Assembly (NCBI RefSeq): GCF_000192225.1
Contig: NZ_GL872418.1
Coordinates: forward strand, 62,001 to 126,000
DNA length: 64,000 nt
Reading direction: 5' to 3'
From: Capnocytophaga sp. oral taxon 338 str. F0234
Lineage (GTDB): Bacteria; Bacteroidota; Bacteroidia; Flavobacteriales; Flavobacteriaceae
The notes beneath the pieces were generated by a model. It saw only the letters and a list, made by a program, of their open reading frames with translations. It had not been told where the DNA came from and did no database searches. The position numbers were made by a program, and so were the translations under genes. This document shows, piece after piece, positions 52,959 to 62,200 of this stretch (its first letter is position 1; each line of letters begins with the position of its first letter).

Positions 52959-53033
52959 TGGGTCCTACTGGATTCGAACCAGTGACCCTCTGCTTGTAAG
53001 GCAGATGCTCTGAACCAGCTGAGCTAAGAACCC
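52959..53033 (-). tRNA. tRNA-Val (TAC anticodon), copy 2
   Basis: Identical in all 75 nt to the copy at 52841-52915. Both read on the minus strand and very likely come from one transcript ending at the terminator at 52805-52837. Confidence 0.93.
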
Positions 53034-53175
53034 TTTTGTAATCGGGTGCAAAGATACTACCTTTTTCCAAACTGACAAATATTTTTTACTGTTTTTTTAG
53101 ATAAAATACTCATTCTATTTATTCTCAATTATTTACAAATTAACTCTTTTATATCAGTAATTAATCATTAATTTG

Positions 53176-53183
53176 TATCTTTG
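53176..53183 (+). promoter_or_regulatory. Promoter -7 box for the ferredoxin gene
   Basis: TATCTTTG, 23 nt before the ATG at 53207. Confidence 0.6.
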
Positions 53184-53206
53184 CACTTATTATAAATGAA
53201 TCAAGA

Positions 53207-53536
53207 ATGTCCGATGTTTCTTTGAGAATAACTGACCGCAATGGAGTTCTTTTTGAGGTAGAAGCCCCTACAGATATGAATATGTCCTTAATGGAAATTA
53301 TCCGCGCTTATGCCATCGCTGAGGATGGTGAGATAGGGGTGTGTGGAGGTATGGCAATGTGTGGCTCTTGCCAATGTTATATTCTGAATAATACCCCCTT
53401 ACCTCCTATAGGTGCTGAAGAAGAAGCGATGCTTTTTGAGACCTCTTATACTAAAGAAAATAGTCGGTTAGGCTGCCAAATACCTATTACTGAAGATCTT
53501 AATGGTTTGGAGGTAGAATTGGCTCCTTATCCTTGA
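53207..53536 (+). CDS. [2Fe-2S] ferredoxin (adrenodoxin type)
   Basis: A 109-aa electron carrier. Cluster ligands: GVCGGMAMCGSCQCYI (Cys46, 52 and 55 of the C-x5-C-x2-C pattern) and the distal Cys in LGCQIP. The family works in Fe-S cluster assembly and in monooxygenase electron supply. Length and fold are normal. The last 38 nt overlap the 3' end of the convergent GHMP kinase gene. Confidence 0.9.
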   Translation: MSDVSLRITDRNGVLFEVEAPTDMNMSLMEIIRAYAIAEDGEIGVCGGMAMCGSCQCYILNNTPLPPIGAEEEAMLFETSYTKENSRLGCQIPITEDLNGLEVELAPYP

Positions 53537-54428
53537 GAAGCACCATCTCCTCAAAGGGAATGATTGTTGTAAAACCTTTTTCAGAAAAATACGTGCTAAC
53601 ATAATTACACTCCCCTATCGCTAAGATAAAATCACCTCCCCAAGCCCCTAAACTCTTTAATTCTCCTGTAAAATCCTTAAATAGCCGTTCTTTTATTGTT
53701 GGTATTTGCAAATATGAGGATAGAAGTGTTTCATGTTCTTTTATAAGAGAAGAAAAATCTGTAAGATTATTTGCACGATAAATACATTCTGTTAAGAATG
53801 TGACCTGCTCTATGAGATCTTTTTTGTTTTTTTTAATACTATGATAAAAAGAAATTCCCTCTCTACTATTTTGTTTCTTATTTAGATAAATAAAAAAAAG
53901 AGAAGAGACAAATGAAGGTTTATAATATATAGGATACACCTTTGCTTGTTCCTCTTGCAATTGATATAGAAGAGGAGAGGTAGCCTTCGCACAAGCAATA
54001 TCATACCCACTTCCTCCGAAACTTTTCCATAACAGCAGATAAGGGTTTACTTCTGCCCATTGTGCTATCATAGCTATAAGCGTAGAAGAAGAACCCAATC
54101 CCCATTGACGCGGGAATTCCAATAGGGTTTCTACCTGTACATTTTCTTCTTTAAGGAAGTTAGGATGCAATCTTTGAGCTTCTCTAATAATTTTTTCTAA
54201 GGTTTGTGCTATAGGATTCCGACTTGAAGAGAAGAGCCTCTCTTCAAACCAAATCTCTCTCTCCTGAGTGAGACTACGGAAATAGATTCCTTCCTTCTCT
54301 GAAGGGAATACTTTCATTTGTTGTCCCTTCTGGGTAGGTAGTGCTAAAGCCAAAGCCCCATCCAACACAGCATATTCTCCTGTGAGGAGTAATTTTCCAT
54401 GTGTATAAAAGTCTCTCTCCTCCACCAT
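53499..54428 (-). CDS. GHMP kinase (GYDIA family)
   Basis: A 309-aa small-molecule kinase. The N-terminal HGKLLLTGEYAVLDGALALA is the GHMP substrate strand, the ATP-binding motif is WGLGSSSTLIAMIAQWA, and FGGSGYDIACAKA gives the subfamily its name. Related to mevalonate/phosphomevalonate kinases; Bacteroidota use a mevalonate pathway, so an isoprenoid role is plausible but unproven. Convergent overlap of 38 nt with the ferredoxin gene. Confidence 0.85.
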   Translation of the reverse strand: MVEERDFYTHGKLLLTGEYAVLDGALALALPTQKGQQMKVFPSEKEGIYFRSLTQEREIWFEERLFSSSRNPIAQTLEKIIREAQRLHPNFLKEENVQVETLLEFPRQWGLGSSSTLIAMIAQWAEVNPYLLLWKSFGGSGYDIACAKATSPLLYQLQEEQAKVYPIYYKPSFVSSLFFIYLNKKQNSREGISFYHSIKKNKKDLIEQVTFLTECIYRANNLTDFSSLIKEHETLLSSYLQIPTIKERLFKDFTGELKSLGAWGGDFILAIGECNYVSTYFSEKGFTTIIPFEEMVLLKDKEPILPPNH

Positions 54429-54454
54429 AAATATCTTCAGGTATTCATTTCAAG

Positions 54455-54492
54455 AAAAAATCCCCTTAATGGTCATTCTTTCACCAAGGGGA
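54455..54492 (-). terminator. Terminator after the NifU-type gene
   Basis: TCCCCTT (minus strand) pairs with AAGGGGA, then a run of six T; lies between the NifU-like and GHMP kinase genes. Confidence 0.7.
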
Positions 54493-54510
54493 CTTCCTAA
54501 TAACCATTTC

Positions 54511-54753
54511 TTAATCATTTACACTTATAACCTTCTCTATTTCAGGAGCATATTTTTTTATCATCATTTCTACCCCACTTCTTAAGGTCATCTGGTTTAC
54601 GCTACAATTAAGACAACTCCCCAGCAAATGTACTTTTACTATTTTATTATCTTCAATTCCAACAAGAGAGATATCTCCCCCATCATTCTGCAAATAAGGA
54701 CGGATTTCTGCCAAAGCTGTTTCTACTCTTTTTAAAAGGTCTGGATTATTCAT
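54511..54753 (-). CDS. NifU-family Fe-S scaffold/carrier protein
   Basis: An 80-aa NFU domain: IRPYLQNDGGDISLVGIED and VHLLGSCLNCSVNQMTLRSG, with the CxxC (Cys-Leu-Asn-Cys) that holds a shared [4Fe-4S] cluster for delivery to apoproteins. It is a single-domain protein. A TACCTTTG box lies at 54779-54786. A nearby ferredoxin also belongs to Fe-S metabolism. Confidence 0.9.
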   Translation of the reverse strand: MNNPDLLKRVETALAEIRPYLQNDGGDISLVGIEDNKIVKVHLLGSCLNCSVNQMTLRSGVEMMIKKYAPEIEKVISVND

Positions 54754-54778
54754 TATATAAGGTTTTATTATCAGTGCG

Positions 54779-54786
54779 CAAAGGTA
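54779..54786 (-). promoter_or_regulatory. Promoter -7 box for the NifU-type gene
   Basis: TACCTTTG on the minus strand, 26 nt before the ATG. Confidence 0.6.
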
Positions 54787-54839
54787 CAGAAATAATTAGA
54801 ACTTACAATTATTATGTTAGACTTTTTTAGTGAGATTTT

Positions 54840-55658
54840 TTAGAAAGTATGTGTCAAGATAAAGTTCTGACGTGCTAAAGCAGGATCCATATTTTGACAG
54901 AAAGGATTATTCCTTTGAGGAGGAAGAAAATAAATAAACCGTATATACTTATATATCAAATAGTATCTTTCAGAATTTCGAATAATATCCCCTAAGAGAT
55001 ACATAGGAGTTACTTCTGTATCAATAGAAAGTTGTTCTAAAGAAAAAAGTAGATAATAAAGCATGTCAATAGGTTCTTCAAAAGAAAAACGATTAAAGAA
55101 AGCTACCTTTTCTTCCTTAAAGACTACTAAATGGAAGGCATTTTTATCAAAATGACCATAAATAGCATCTTTCTTTTGAGGATTATGCATCAAGAGTACT
55201 CGTAAAAGTGTAGTAGTAAAATGCTCATACTCAAAAATACCATACGTCTCACGTAAAATACGATTGATAGGCGCATTAGGAATATATACATTTACCATTT
55301 GCTCTTCGGACAAGGTATCATGACTGATAATCTGATTACGATATTCCTGTACATTGAACTTCAAGTATTCAAACAAATGTTCTGTAGAGAATAACTTTTC
55401 TGGTACAAAAGCATATTGCTCATTATTATGTAATACTTTAATTGTATCAAAGTCCTGACAAAGAGCACGTTCTTCATTTAGAAAGTCCTGCAATTCCTTC
55501 TCCACTACTAAGGAAGGCATAGAAGGAGGTAGTGGCAAATGATAAATAGATTCAATACAGGAGAGTGCTGGGTTGAAGATACAAAAAGAAAGCCCATCCA
55601 AGTTCAATTGAATGGACATTTTTTTAAAATCTATATGTAGGTTATTTTCTTGAGGCAC
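54840..55658 (-). CDS. DUF3822 family protein
   Basis: A 272-aa soluble protein that matches DUF3822, a Bacteroidota family with an actin-like/pilus-assembly (PilM-like) impression: LSFCIFNPALSCIESIYHLP, VYIPNAPINRILRETYGIFE, KNAFHLVVFKEEKVAFFNRF and FSLEQLSIDTEVTPMYLLGD. The function is unknown. It overlaps the membrane-anchored gene upstream by 17 nt, so the two are coupled and probably act together. Confidence 0.8.
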   Translation of the reverse strand: MPQENNLHIDFKKMSIQLNLDGLSFCIFNPALSCIESIYHLPLPPSMPSLVVEKELQDFLNEERALCQDFDTIKVLHNNEQYAFVPEKLFSTEHLFEYLKFNVQEYRNQIISHDTLSEEQMVNVYIPNAPINRILRETYGIFEYEHFTTTLLRVLLMHNPQKKDAIYGHFDKNAFHLVVFKEEKVAFFNRFSFEEPIDMLYYLLFSLEQLSIDTEVTPMYLLGDIIRNSERYYLIYKYIRFIYFLPPQRNNPFCQNMDPALARQNFILTHTF

Positions 55659-56313
55659 TTTTTTTATTTATTCTTTCATCATAAGAAGAAGGCCAGTTCC
55701 CACTTGTAGATACTTCTCTTAAAGAACCTACAGAAACATAAGCTCCTTTAACATCATTTACTCCTTGTTTTTGGATTTCATTCTTAATCTCTTCCTCATC
55801 TAATCCCCTCAGAATATCTCTTTTAGGAACTTTTACTTCAAAGACAGGGAATTTTACATTATTTTCACGAGAAATAGTTCCCGTCTGTATTGTGAGCGGA
55901 ATTTTTCTATCTCCAATAGTAACAGATGACATAGACTTATATTGGTCAGAATTCTTAAACAAGGAGTCCTTCACCGAAATTTTCCCTATAGTATCCGTTA
56001 GGACAGTTTGCTTTAAAACATCTATCTTATAATGTTTATCAAACTCTGTCCAACTAGTATCTCGTTGAGTTGTTATATAGAATTGTCCATTTTCAATAAA
56101 TTTCTCTAACTCCTCATAGCTACTCGTATATGTCTTATGAACTGCTTCATAAGCTTCTTCTGCCTTACGAATATCTTTGAGTTTAGCTATTACTTTCATA
56201 AAGCGAGCTTGGCTTTCTTTTTCAAACTCAATAGGAGATTGTATGGATTTGTAAATCAAATAAAAACCTACTAAACTGATTATCAGCAAGGCTACTTGTA
56301 TAATCCTTCTCAT
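55642..56313 (-). CDS. One-helix membrane protein with pseudopilin-like layout
   Basis: A 223-aa protein from ATG 56313. A single N-terminal helix (IIQVALLIISLVGFYLIYKS) is followed by a long helix (FEKESQARFMKVIAKLKDIR, KAEEAYEAVHKTYTSSYEEL) and a beta-rich region, the layout of type II/IV pseudopilins, but without a GF(S/T)LIE prepilin cleavage site. The start is 56313, because a TATTTTTG box at 56347-56354 overlaps the only other candidate (56349). Paired with the DUF3822 gene. Confidence 0.7.
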   Translation of the reverse strand: MRRIIQVALLIISLVGFYLIYKSIQSPIEFEKESQARFMKVIAKLKDIRKAEEAYEAVHKTYTSSYEELEKFIENGQFYITTQRDTSWTEFDKHYKIDVLKQTVLTDTIGKISVKDSLFKNSDQYKSMSSVTIGDRKIPLTIQTGTISRENNVKFPVFEVKVPKRDILRGLDEEEIKNEIQKQGVNDVKGAYVSVGSLREVSTSGNWPSSYDERINKKSASRK

Positions 56314-56346
56314 ACCAAAAACTTTTTTCGTCAAATTCACAATGAG

Positions 56347-56354
56347 CAAAAATA
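56347..56354 (-). promoter_or_regulatory. Promoter -7 box for the pseudopilin-like gene
   Basis: TATTTTTG on the minus strand, 33 nt before ATG 56313. Confidence 0.55.
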
Positions 56355-56399
56355 CAATATTTTTTGAAATAAAAGTGTTTTTTGAAAAGATTTTTTTAC

Positions 56400-56407
56400 T
56401 ACCTTTG
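56400..56407 (+). promoter_or_regulatory. Promoter -7 box for the RecD-like helicase gene
   Basis: TACCTTTG, 16 nt before the ATG at 56424. Confidence 0.55.
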
Positions 56408-56423
56408 AAATTAATTTATCAAC

Positions 56424-57827
56424 ATGGATGCAGCAGATATTCACCATTTACTCTTAACCCATTTCTCCTTCTCTCCTACGGATTCTCAAGAATCTGTCTT
56501 AGAGGAACTTGCATACTTTCTTGCTGATGAAGAAGAACAAAAGCTCTTTCTTCTTAGAGGATTTGCAGGCACAGGAAAGACAACCCTTATCAATACTTTA
56601 GTGAAAGTTCTTGGTAGTCTCTCCAAAAAAATAGTTCTTCTGGCACCCACAGGACGTGCTGCTAAAGTGATTACCTCCTATGCCAAACAGAAAGCTTTTA
56701 CTATACACAAATACATTTACCAACCTATAAATGAAGAGAGTGGGTTTTTTTTCAACCTAAGGACCAATAAAGCATCCGATACCTTATTTATTGTAGATGA
56801 AGCTTCCATGATAGGGGAAGGTGCCAATTTCGGAAGCCGTTCTCTCCTTTCTGACCTGATAGAATTTGTATACTCCGGTGATCAATGCCAACTCATGCTT
56901 ATCGGGGATACAGCACAACTTCCTCCTGTACATACTGAAATTAGTCCTGCCCTGGACTACGAACGGCTCTCCTACTATTATCACAAAGATGTAACCGAAG
57001 GAATCCTTACCGATGTAGTACGTCAAGGAAAAAAATCAGGTATATTATATAATGCTACTCGCCTTAGAAAACGTATTGAATCCTTCAAGGACAACTTCCG
57101 TATCCGTACTTTTCCTTTTAAAGATATAACCTTATTGGAGAACCCTTATCAAGTAGAAGAAGCTTTGATAAATGCTTATCAAGTATCAGGAACAGAAGAA
57201 ACTTGTTTTATTGTCCGTTCCAACAAACGTGCTGTAGAGTATAATAGGCAAATCAGGAAAGTGGTCTTTGAATATGAAGAACCCTTATGTGTAGGTGATT
57301 TACTGATGGTCGTCAAAAATAATTATCTCTGGATAGACAGTACTTCTATTGCAGGATTTATTGCTAATGGAGACACCTTAAAAGTACTTGAAATCAATTC
57401 TATAGAGAAGATTTATGGATTTACTTTCGCTCATATATTAGCCCAATTACTGGATTATCCTACACTTGAACCTTTTGAAACCATCTTGTTCTTAGATACC
57501 TTAGAAAGCCCCTTAGCGGCTCTCTCTTCTGAAGAACAAAATAGGCTTTACCATTCCATCTTACAAGAATATAACCGACAGACAGGTCAAATAGCTCCCC
57601 TAAACATGAAGTTACACCCTTATTATAACGCCTTACAGGTAAAATATGCTTATGCCATCACCTGTCATAAGAGTCAAGGGGGACAATGGGATAATGTATT
57701 CATAGAAAAGCCTTTCCTTCCTGATGGACAAAGTATTGCTTATTTCCGATGGCTCTATACAGCACTAACACGTGCTAAGGAGGATGTATTCTTAATCAAT
57801 TTCCCTTCTGAGGATATTATCCCGTGA
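56424..57827 (+). CDS. RecD-like ATP-dependent DNA helicase
   Basis: A 467-aa SF1B helicase. Walker A LLRGFAGTGKTTLINTLV near residue 44, motif Ia PTGRAAKVI, Walker B TLFIVDEASMI, motif III LMLIGDTAQLPPV, and a C-terminal UvrD_C_2 part (AITCHKSQGGQWDNVFIEKP, YTALTRAKEDVFLI). It lacks the long RecD2 N-terminal extension and no recBC lies nearby, so it is a stand-alone helicase. A 13-bp bidirectional terminator separates it from dps. Confidence 0.88.
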   Translation: MDAADIHHLLLTHFSFSPTDSQESVLEELAYFLADEEEQKLFLLRGFAGTGKTTLINTLVKVLGSLSKKIVLLAPTGRAAKVITSYAKQKAFTIHKYIYQPINEESGFFFNLRTNKASDTLFIVDEASMIGEGANFGSRSLLSDLIEFVYSGDQCQLMLIGDTAQLPPVHTEISPALDYERLSYYYHKDVTEGILTDVVRQGKKSGILYNATRLRKRIESFKDNFRIRTFPFKDITLLENPYQVEEALINAYQVSGTEETCFIVRSNKRAVEYNRQIRKVVFEYEEPLCVGDLLMVVKNNYLWIDSTSIAGFIANGDTLKVLEINSIEKIYGFTFAHILAQLLDYPTLEPFETILFLDTLESPLAALSSEEQNRLYHSILQEYNRQTGQIAPLNMKLHPYYNALQVKYAYAITCHKSQGGQWDNVFIEKPFLPDGQSIAYFRWLYTALTRAKEDVFLINFPSEDIIP

Positions 57828-57867
57828 ATAATAGTACCTCTCTTCTTGTAAGCATTATATTATATAC

Positions 57868-57900
57868 AAAATAAGCTGCCCGAAAAGGGCAGCTTATTTT
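57868..57900. terminator. Bidirectional terminator between convergent genes
   Basis: Perfect 13-bp stem, AAATAAGCTGCCC (57869-57881) and its complement (57887-57899), loop GAAAA, T-rich outward on both sides. Confidence 0.85.
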
Positions 57901-57916
57901 CAAGTTTTTTAAAAAA

Positions 57917-58396
57917 TTAAATAGCCTCATTAAGGTAGGACTTAAGCATCCAGAGATTTTTCTCTTGTTCTACAACAAAATCACTAATGAGTGTATTAGT
58001 TCCCTCATCATTGATTTCATCAGAAAGCTGAAGTAATTCTCTTTCTAAAGGAAGTAAAGCAACAAGACTATCTACAATAAGTCGAACTGCTTTATCATCA
58101 TCAAAAACATTTTCTCCCACTGGAATGGTGGCATGTTTTACATAGCTTGCCAAGGTATTAAAAGGAACCCCTCCAAGGGTAAGGATACGTTCGGCAATCT
58201 CATCCACTTGTTCTTGAGCGGCATTATAAAGCTCCTCAAACTTTATATGAAGTTCAAAGAAACGTTTTCCTTTGATATTCCAATGTACACCTCGCAAATT
58301 TTGGTAATAGGTTTGATAATTAGAAAGTAAAATGTTCAGTGCATTTATCTCTTTCTCTACTTTGACTTTTTCAAGTCCTAAACTATTAAAACTCAT
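57917..58396 (-). CDS. dps: Dps-family DNA-protection/ferritin-like protein
   Basis: A 159-aa mini-ferritin that oxidises and stores iron with H2O2 and shields DNA. Ferroxidase ligands of the Dps type: NLRGVHWNIKGKRFFELHIK (His near 39) and FEELYNAAQEQVDEIAERI with the paired acidic residues. The C-terminal helix ends normally. A TATTTTTG box lies at 58424-58431. An OxyR or PerR site was not seen. Confidence 0.92.
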   Translation of the reverse strand: MSFNSLGLEKVKVEKEINALNILLSNYQTYYQNLRGVHWNIKGKRFFELHIKFEELYNAAQEQVDEIAERILTLGGVPFNTLASYVKHATIPVGENVFDDDKAVRLIVDSLVALLPLERELLQLSDEINDEGTNTLISDFVVEQEKNLWMLKSYLNEAI

Positions 58397-58423
58397 TATT
58401 TATAATTTTTAAATTAAACATGG

Positions 58424-58431
58424 CAAAAATA
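58424..58431 (-). promoter_or_regulatory. Promoter -7 box for dps
   Basis: TATTTTTG on the minus strand, 28 nt before the ATG. Confidence 0.5.
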
Positions 58432-58614
58432 CAACTTTATATAGAAAAATCAAGCCTCTTCTTATCTTTTTTTTCTATATTGATTATAAATTTTTTCAAT
58501 AATAGAATAAAAAAGTATAGAATTGAACAATAATCACTTTCTTTATAAAGGAGCTAAGAGCCTGTACTTACTATAGTTACACAAGAGCTACAAACTCTCT
58601 AATTTTGCCTAATA

Positions 58615-58884
58615 CTAGAACGCTGATGAGTATGCTGTTAAAGCTGCGAAGAACCCAAGAAAAATACCTGGAAGATTGGCAAAAACTATAGGGTAGTCTC
58701 TTTCACGCTTGAATAGTCCGTAGCTAACCCATAATGTACAGTTAATTCCTGCTATGAAGGGCTGTAACCACGGACCAGTAGCATCACCCCATGTAGCTTT
58801 GATTTGGTCAATATAAGCCACATACATAGCCACAGCCATAATAGCGGCTAAAACGCCAAGGATTCTAATAAATTTATTTTCCAT
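58615..58884 (-). CDS. SemiSWEET-type sugar transporter
   Basis: An 89-aa protein with three helices, the half-unit that dimerises into a sugar uniporter. Helix 1 ends in MYVAYIDQI (PQ-loop position, here DQ instead of PQ); INCTLWVSYGLF (Asn-Cys-Trp face) and FANLPGIFLGFF complete the pattern. An inner-membrane protein; the sugar is unknown. Monocistronic, with TACATTTG at 58910-58917. Confidence 0.85.
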   Translation of the reverse strand: MENKFIRILGVLAAIMAVAMYVAYIDQIKATWGDATGPWLQPFIAGINCTLWVSYGLFKRERDYPIVFANLPGIFLGFFAALTAYSSAF

Positions 58885-58909
58885 TTTTGTACAATTTTTT
58901 ATTCAGGGA

Positions 58910-58917
58910 CAAATGTA
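58910..58917 (-). promoter_or_regulatory. Promoter -7 box for the SemiSWEET gene
   Basis: TACATTTG on the minus strand, 26 nt before the ATG. Confidence 0.5.
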
Positions 58918-58957
58918 TATAACATTTTCTTATTTTCCAATTTTTTTTAGAAAAAAA

Positions 58958-59053
58958 TTATATCCATTTGTAGATGATCATGCTTAGGAGTAGTCCAATA
59001 AATCCAGAAACAGAAAATGAGATAAAAAGAAATTTAGTTCCCTTTCCAAGCAC
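58958..59053 (-). CDS. Possible small membrane peptide
   Basis: A 31-aa frame from GTG 59053: LGKGTKFLFISFSVSGFIGL then LLSMIIYKWI, one hydrophobic helix flanked by Lys. An ATG at 59063 in another frame gives MLLSAWKGN and stops; a single-base shift would join them into one 34-aa peptide. Apart from this, the gap 58918-59225 holds nothing I can name. Confidence 0.3.
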   Translation of the reverse strand: MLGKGTKFLFISFSVSGFIGLLLSMIIYKWI

Positions 59054-59225
59054 TTAATAACATAGATATTTTCTCTATTAAAGAAAAAGAAGTTATGAAT
59101 ATTGATGTATTCTTTTTGGCAAAATTAGCAATTAGAAAATAACATTGTTTTCACTAAAAATTTCTTTGTACATAATGTTAAAAAAAAATCTACTTAAAAA
59201 ATGCCTGTATTTGAGTTAAATTTCA

Positions 59226-59233
59226 TATATTTG
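59226..59233 (+). promoter_or_regulatory. Promoter -7 box for secDF
   Basis: TATATTTG, 33 nt before the ATG at 59267. Confidence 0.55.
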
Positions 59234-59266
59234 CACGTTTTTTGAAATAGTATAAATCATTGTAAA

Positions 59267-62200
59267 ATGCAAAACAAAGGATTCATAAAATTATTTGCCT
59301 TACTATTTGGTTTAGTGAGTGTTTACCAACTTACTTTTACCTTTGTAGCAAATTATCAAGAAAGAAAAGCAGAAAAATTTGCAGCACAAAAGGTACCTAC
59401 TTCTGTAGAAGATTATTCACACAAACGTGAAAAAATTGTTGCTCGTTACTTGGACTCTATCACTAATGAGCCTGTGTATAACTTAGGAATCACTAGCTAT
59501 ACTTATAAAGAGGTGAAAGACCGTGAGCTCAAAGAAGGACTTGACTTGAAAGGGGGTATCAATGTTACTTTACAAGTTTCTGTACATGATATCCTCCGTG
59601 GACTTGCAGATAACTCCAAAAATGCTAATTTTGAGAAAGCATTAGCTCAAGCAGATAAGCGTCTGCGTGAGACTGATCAAAGCTATATAGATTTATTCTT
59701 TGAAGCCTTTGAAGCTACAGGAGCTAAACTTTCTGCAGCAGACATCTTTGGGAATAAAATTCTTAGTGCTCAAATCACCCCTCAAATGAGCAATTCTCAG
59801 GTACAACCTATCATTCGAAGAAAAGTAGATGAATCCATCTCCTCTGCTTTTGAAGTATTACGTAAACGTATTGACAAATTTGGGGTTACCAATCCAGATA
59901 TTAAAAAATTAGGAAATTCAGGACGTATTTCTGTGGAACTCCCTGGTGCTAAGGATATTTCGCGAGTAAAGAACCTCCTACAAAGTACAGCTCAGTTAGA
60001 GTTTTGGGAAACATTCAAAGCGGCTGATTTCTCCTCATTCTTCAGTCAACTCAATGCAGCTCTACAAGCTAAGGAAACCCCTCAAACAGCTAAAAGCAAA
60101 ACAGAGGAAGCTACTTCTTCTCAAGCTACCGACACCCTTAGTACTCTTGCAAAATCAGATACTTTAGCTCATAATGAGGTTGACTCTCTTTTGAATAAAA
60201 CCGCACAAAAGAAGGATTCTATTACTCCTGCTGAGAAAAATCCTTTGTTTGACTTATTCCAACTTACACAAGGAGAGTCCTCTCCTTCTATTGGGTACTT
60301 CTTAGCATCAGATACTACTAAATTACTTTCATACCTTCACAGTGATGATGCCAAAAGACTACAACCTGCTGAGCTAAAGAATGCTAAGTTCGTTTTTGGA
60401 AAGCCTCATAAGCTCACCGACTTGCAGCAACTCTATCGTATGTTTATGTCCTTCGAATATGAACAAGCTTACCCTGCAGAAGCTAAGAACTTTAAGGATC
60501 GTTTACAAGGACTTCTACGCAAATCTGACCTTGTGGAACTCTATGCTTTACGAGGCAACCGTAATAATGAACCCCCTCTTAATGGTAGTGTAGTTACTGA
60601 AGCCACACAAACTTATGATAACCACAACCAACCTTGTGTGTCTATGAATATGGATATAAAGGGTGCAAAGATATGGGAAAATCTTACAGGAAAAGTATTC
60701 ACAGAAAAAGGAAATATTGCTATTGTATTGGATAATATTGTATATTCTGCTCCAAGTGTAACTACAGGTCCTATTTCAGGGGGAAGTACTCAAATTACTG
60801 GGAACTTCACGGTAGCAGAAGCCCAGGACTTAGCCAATGTACTCCGTGCTGGTAAGCTCCCTGCCTCAGCCGATATTGTCCAATCTGTTATTGTGGGACC
60901 TTCTTTAGGACAAGAAGCTATCACTAGTGGATTTATTTCTTTTGCCATTGCAGGACTTATTATTTTCTTCTGGATGCTTCTTTACTATGGACGTGTAGGA
61001 GTCTTTGCTGATATTGCCTTATTATTCAATATTTTGCTTATGTTCGGTATATTAGTAAGTATTAACTCTGTACTTACCCTTCCGGGTATAGCAGGTATTG
61101 TACTTACTATTGGTATGTCCATCGATGCGAATGTGATTATCTTTGAACGTATTCGTGAGGAACTTAGAACAGGAAAGATTCTCTCGCAAGCAGTTCATGA
61201 TGGTTTTAGCCATGCCATTACCTCTGTACTGGATGCTAATATTACTACCTTCCTTACAGGAGCTGTTCTCTTTGTGTTCGGTAGTGGACCTATCAAAGGC
61301 TTTGCCACTACCCTTATGATTGGGATTATCACTACTATATTTACTGCTGTATTCATTACCCGTTTGTTAATAGATAATTATGTAGCTAAGGGAAAAGATC
61401 TTTCTTTTTCAACTTCTTTTTCAAAGAATATATTAACCAATGTAGAAATTGATTTTCTCTCCAAGAGAAAGATTTGGTATATCGTATCCTCAATATTGAT
61501 TCTTATCAGTTTAGGTTCTATGTTCACACGAGGATTTGATCAAGGTATTGACTTTGTAGGAGGTCGTTCCTATCAAATACGCTTCAAAAATCCTGTAAAG
61601 ACAGAAGAAATTAGCCGTATTCTTAAGGCTGGAAAATTAGGCTCTGTAGAGGTGAAAACTTTTGGATCAGCTAACCAAGTGAGAATCTCTACCAAGTACA
61701 AATACAACGATGAAAGTACCCAAACCGATAATGAAATTCAACAAATTCTATATGAAGATCTTAAACCTGTAATGGGGGCAGATATCTCCTATGATGAATT
61801 CATGAGTGGTGAAGGACTTGGAGTTATGAAGTCGGACAAAACAGGACCAAGTATCGCCGAAGATATCAAATCCAGTGCTGTATGGGCGATCATAGGTTCC
61901 TTAGTGATTATCTTTGGATATATATTGGTAAGGTTCCGCAAATGGCAGTTCTCTATGGGAGCAGTAGCGGCTCTTACTCATGATGTTACTATTACTTTAG
62001 GAGCTTTCTCTTTGCTCTATTCAGTAATGCCTTTTAGCTTAGAGATTGACCAACAGTTTATCGCAGCTATACTAACGGTAATTGGTTATTCCTTGAACGA
62101 TACGGTGATTATCTTTGACCGTATTCGTGAAGAGGTTGGCAAAGGAGGCTGGAAAGCTTCTGTTCTTAACCATGCTATTAGTACTACTTTAAGCCGTACG

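Noticed and set aside
52841-53033. tRNA-Val pair as an integration hotspot
   Set aside because: No integrase, no direct repeat of a tRNA 3' end, and normal housekeeping genes follow.
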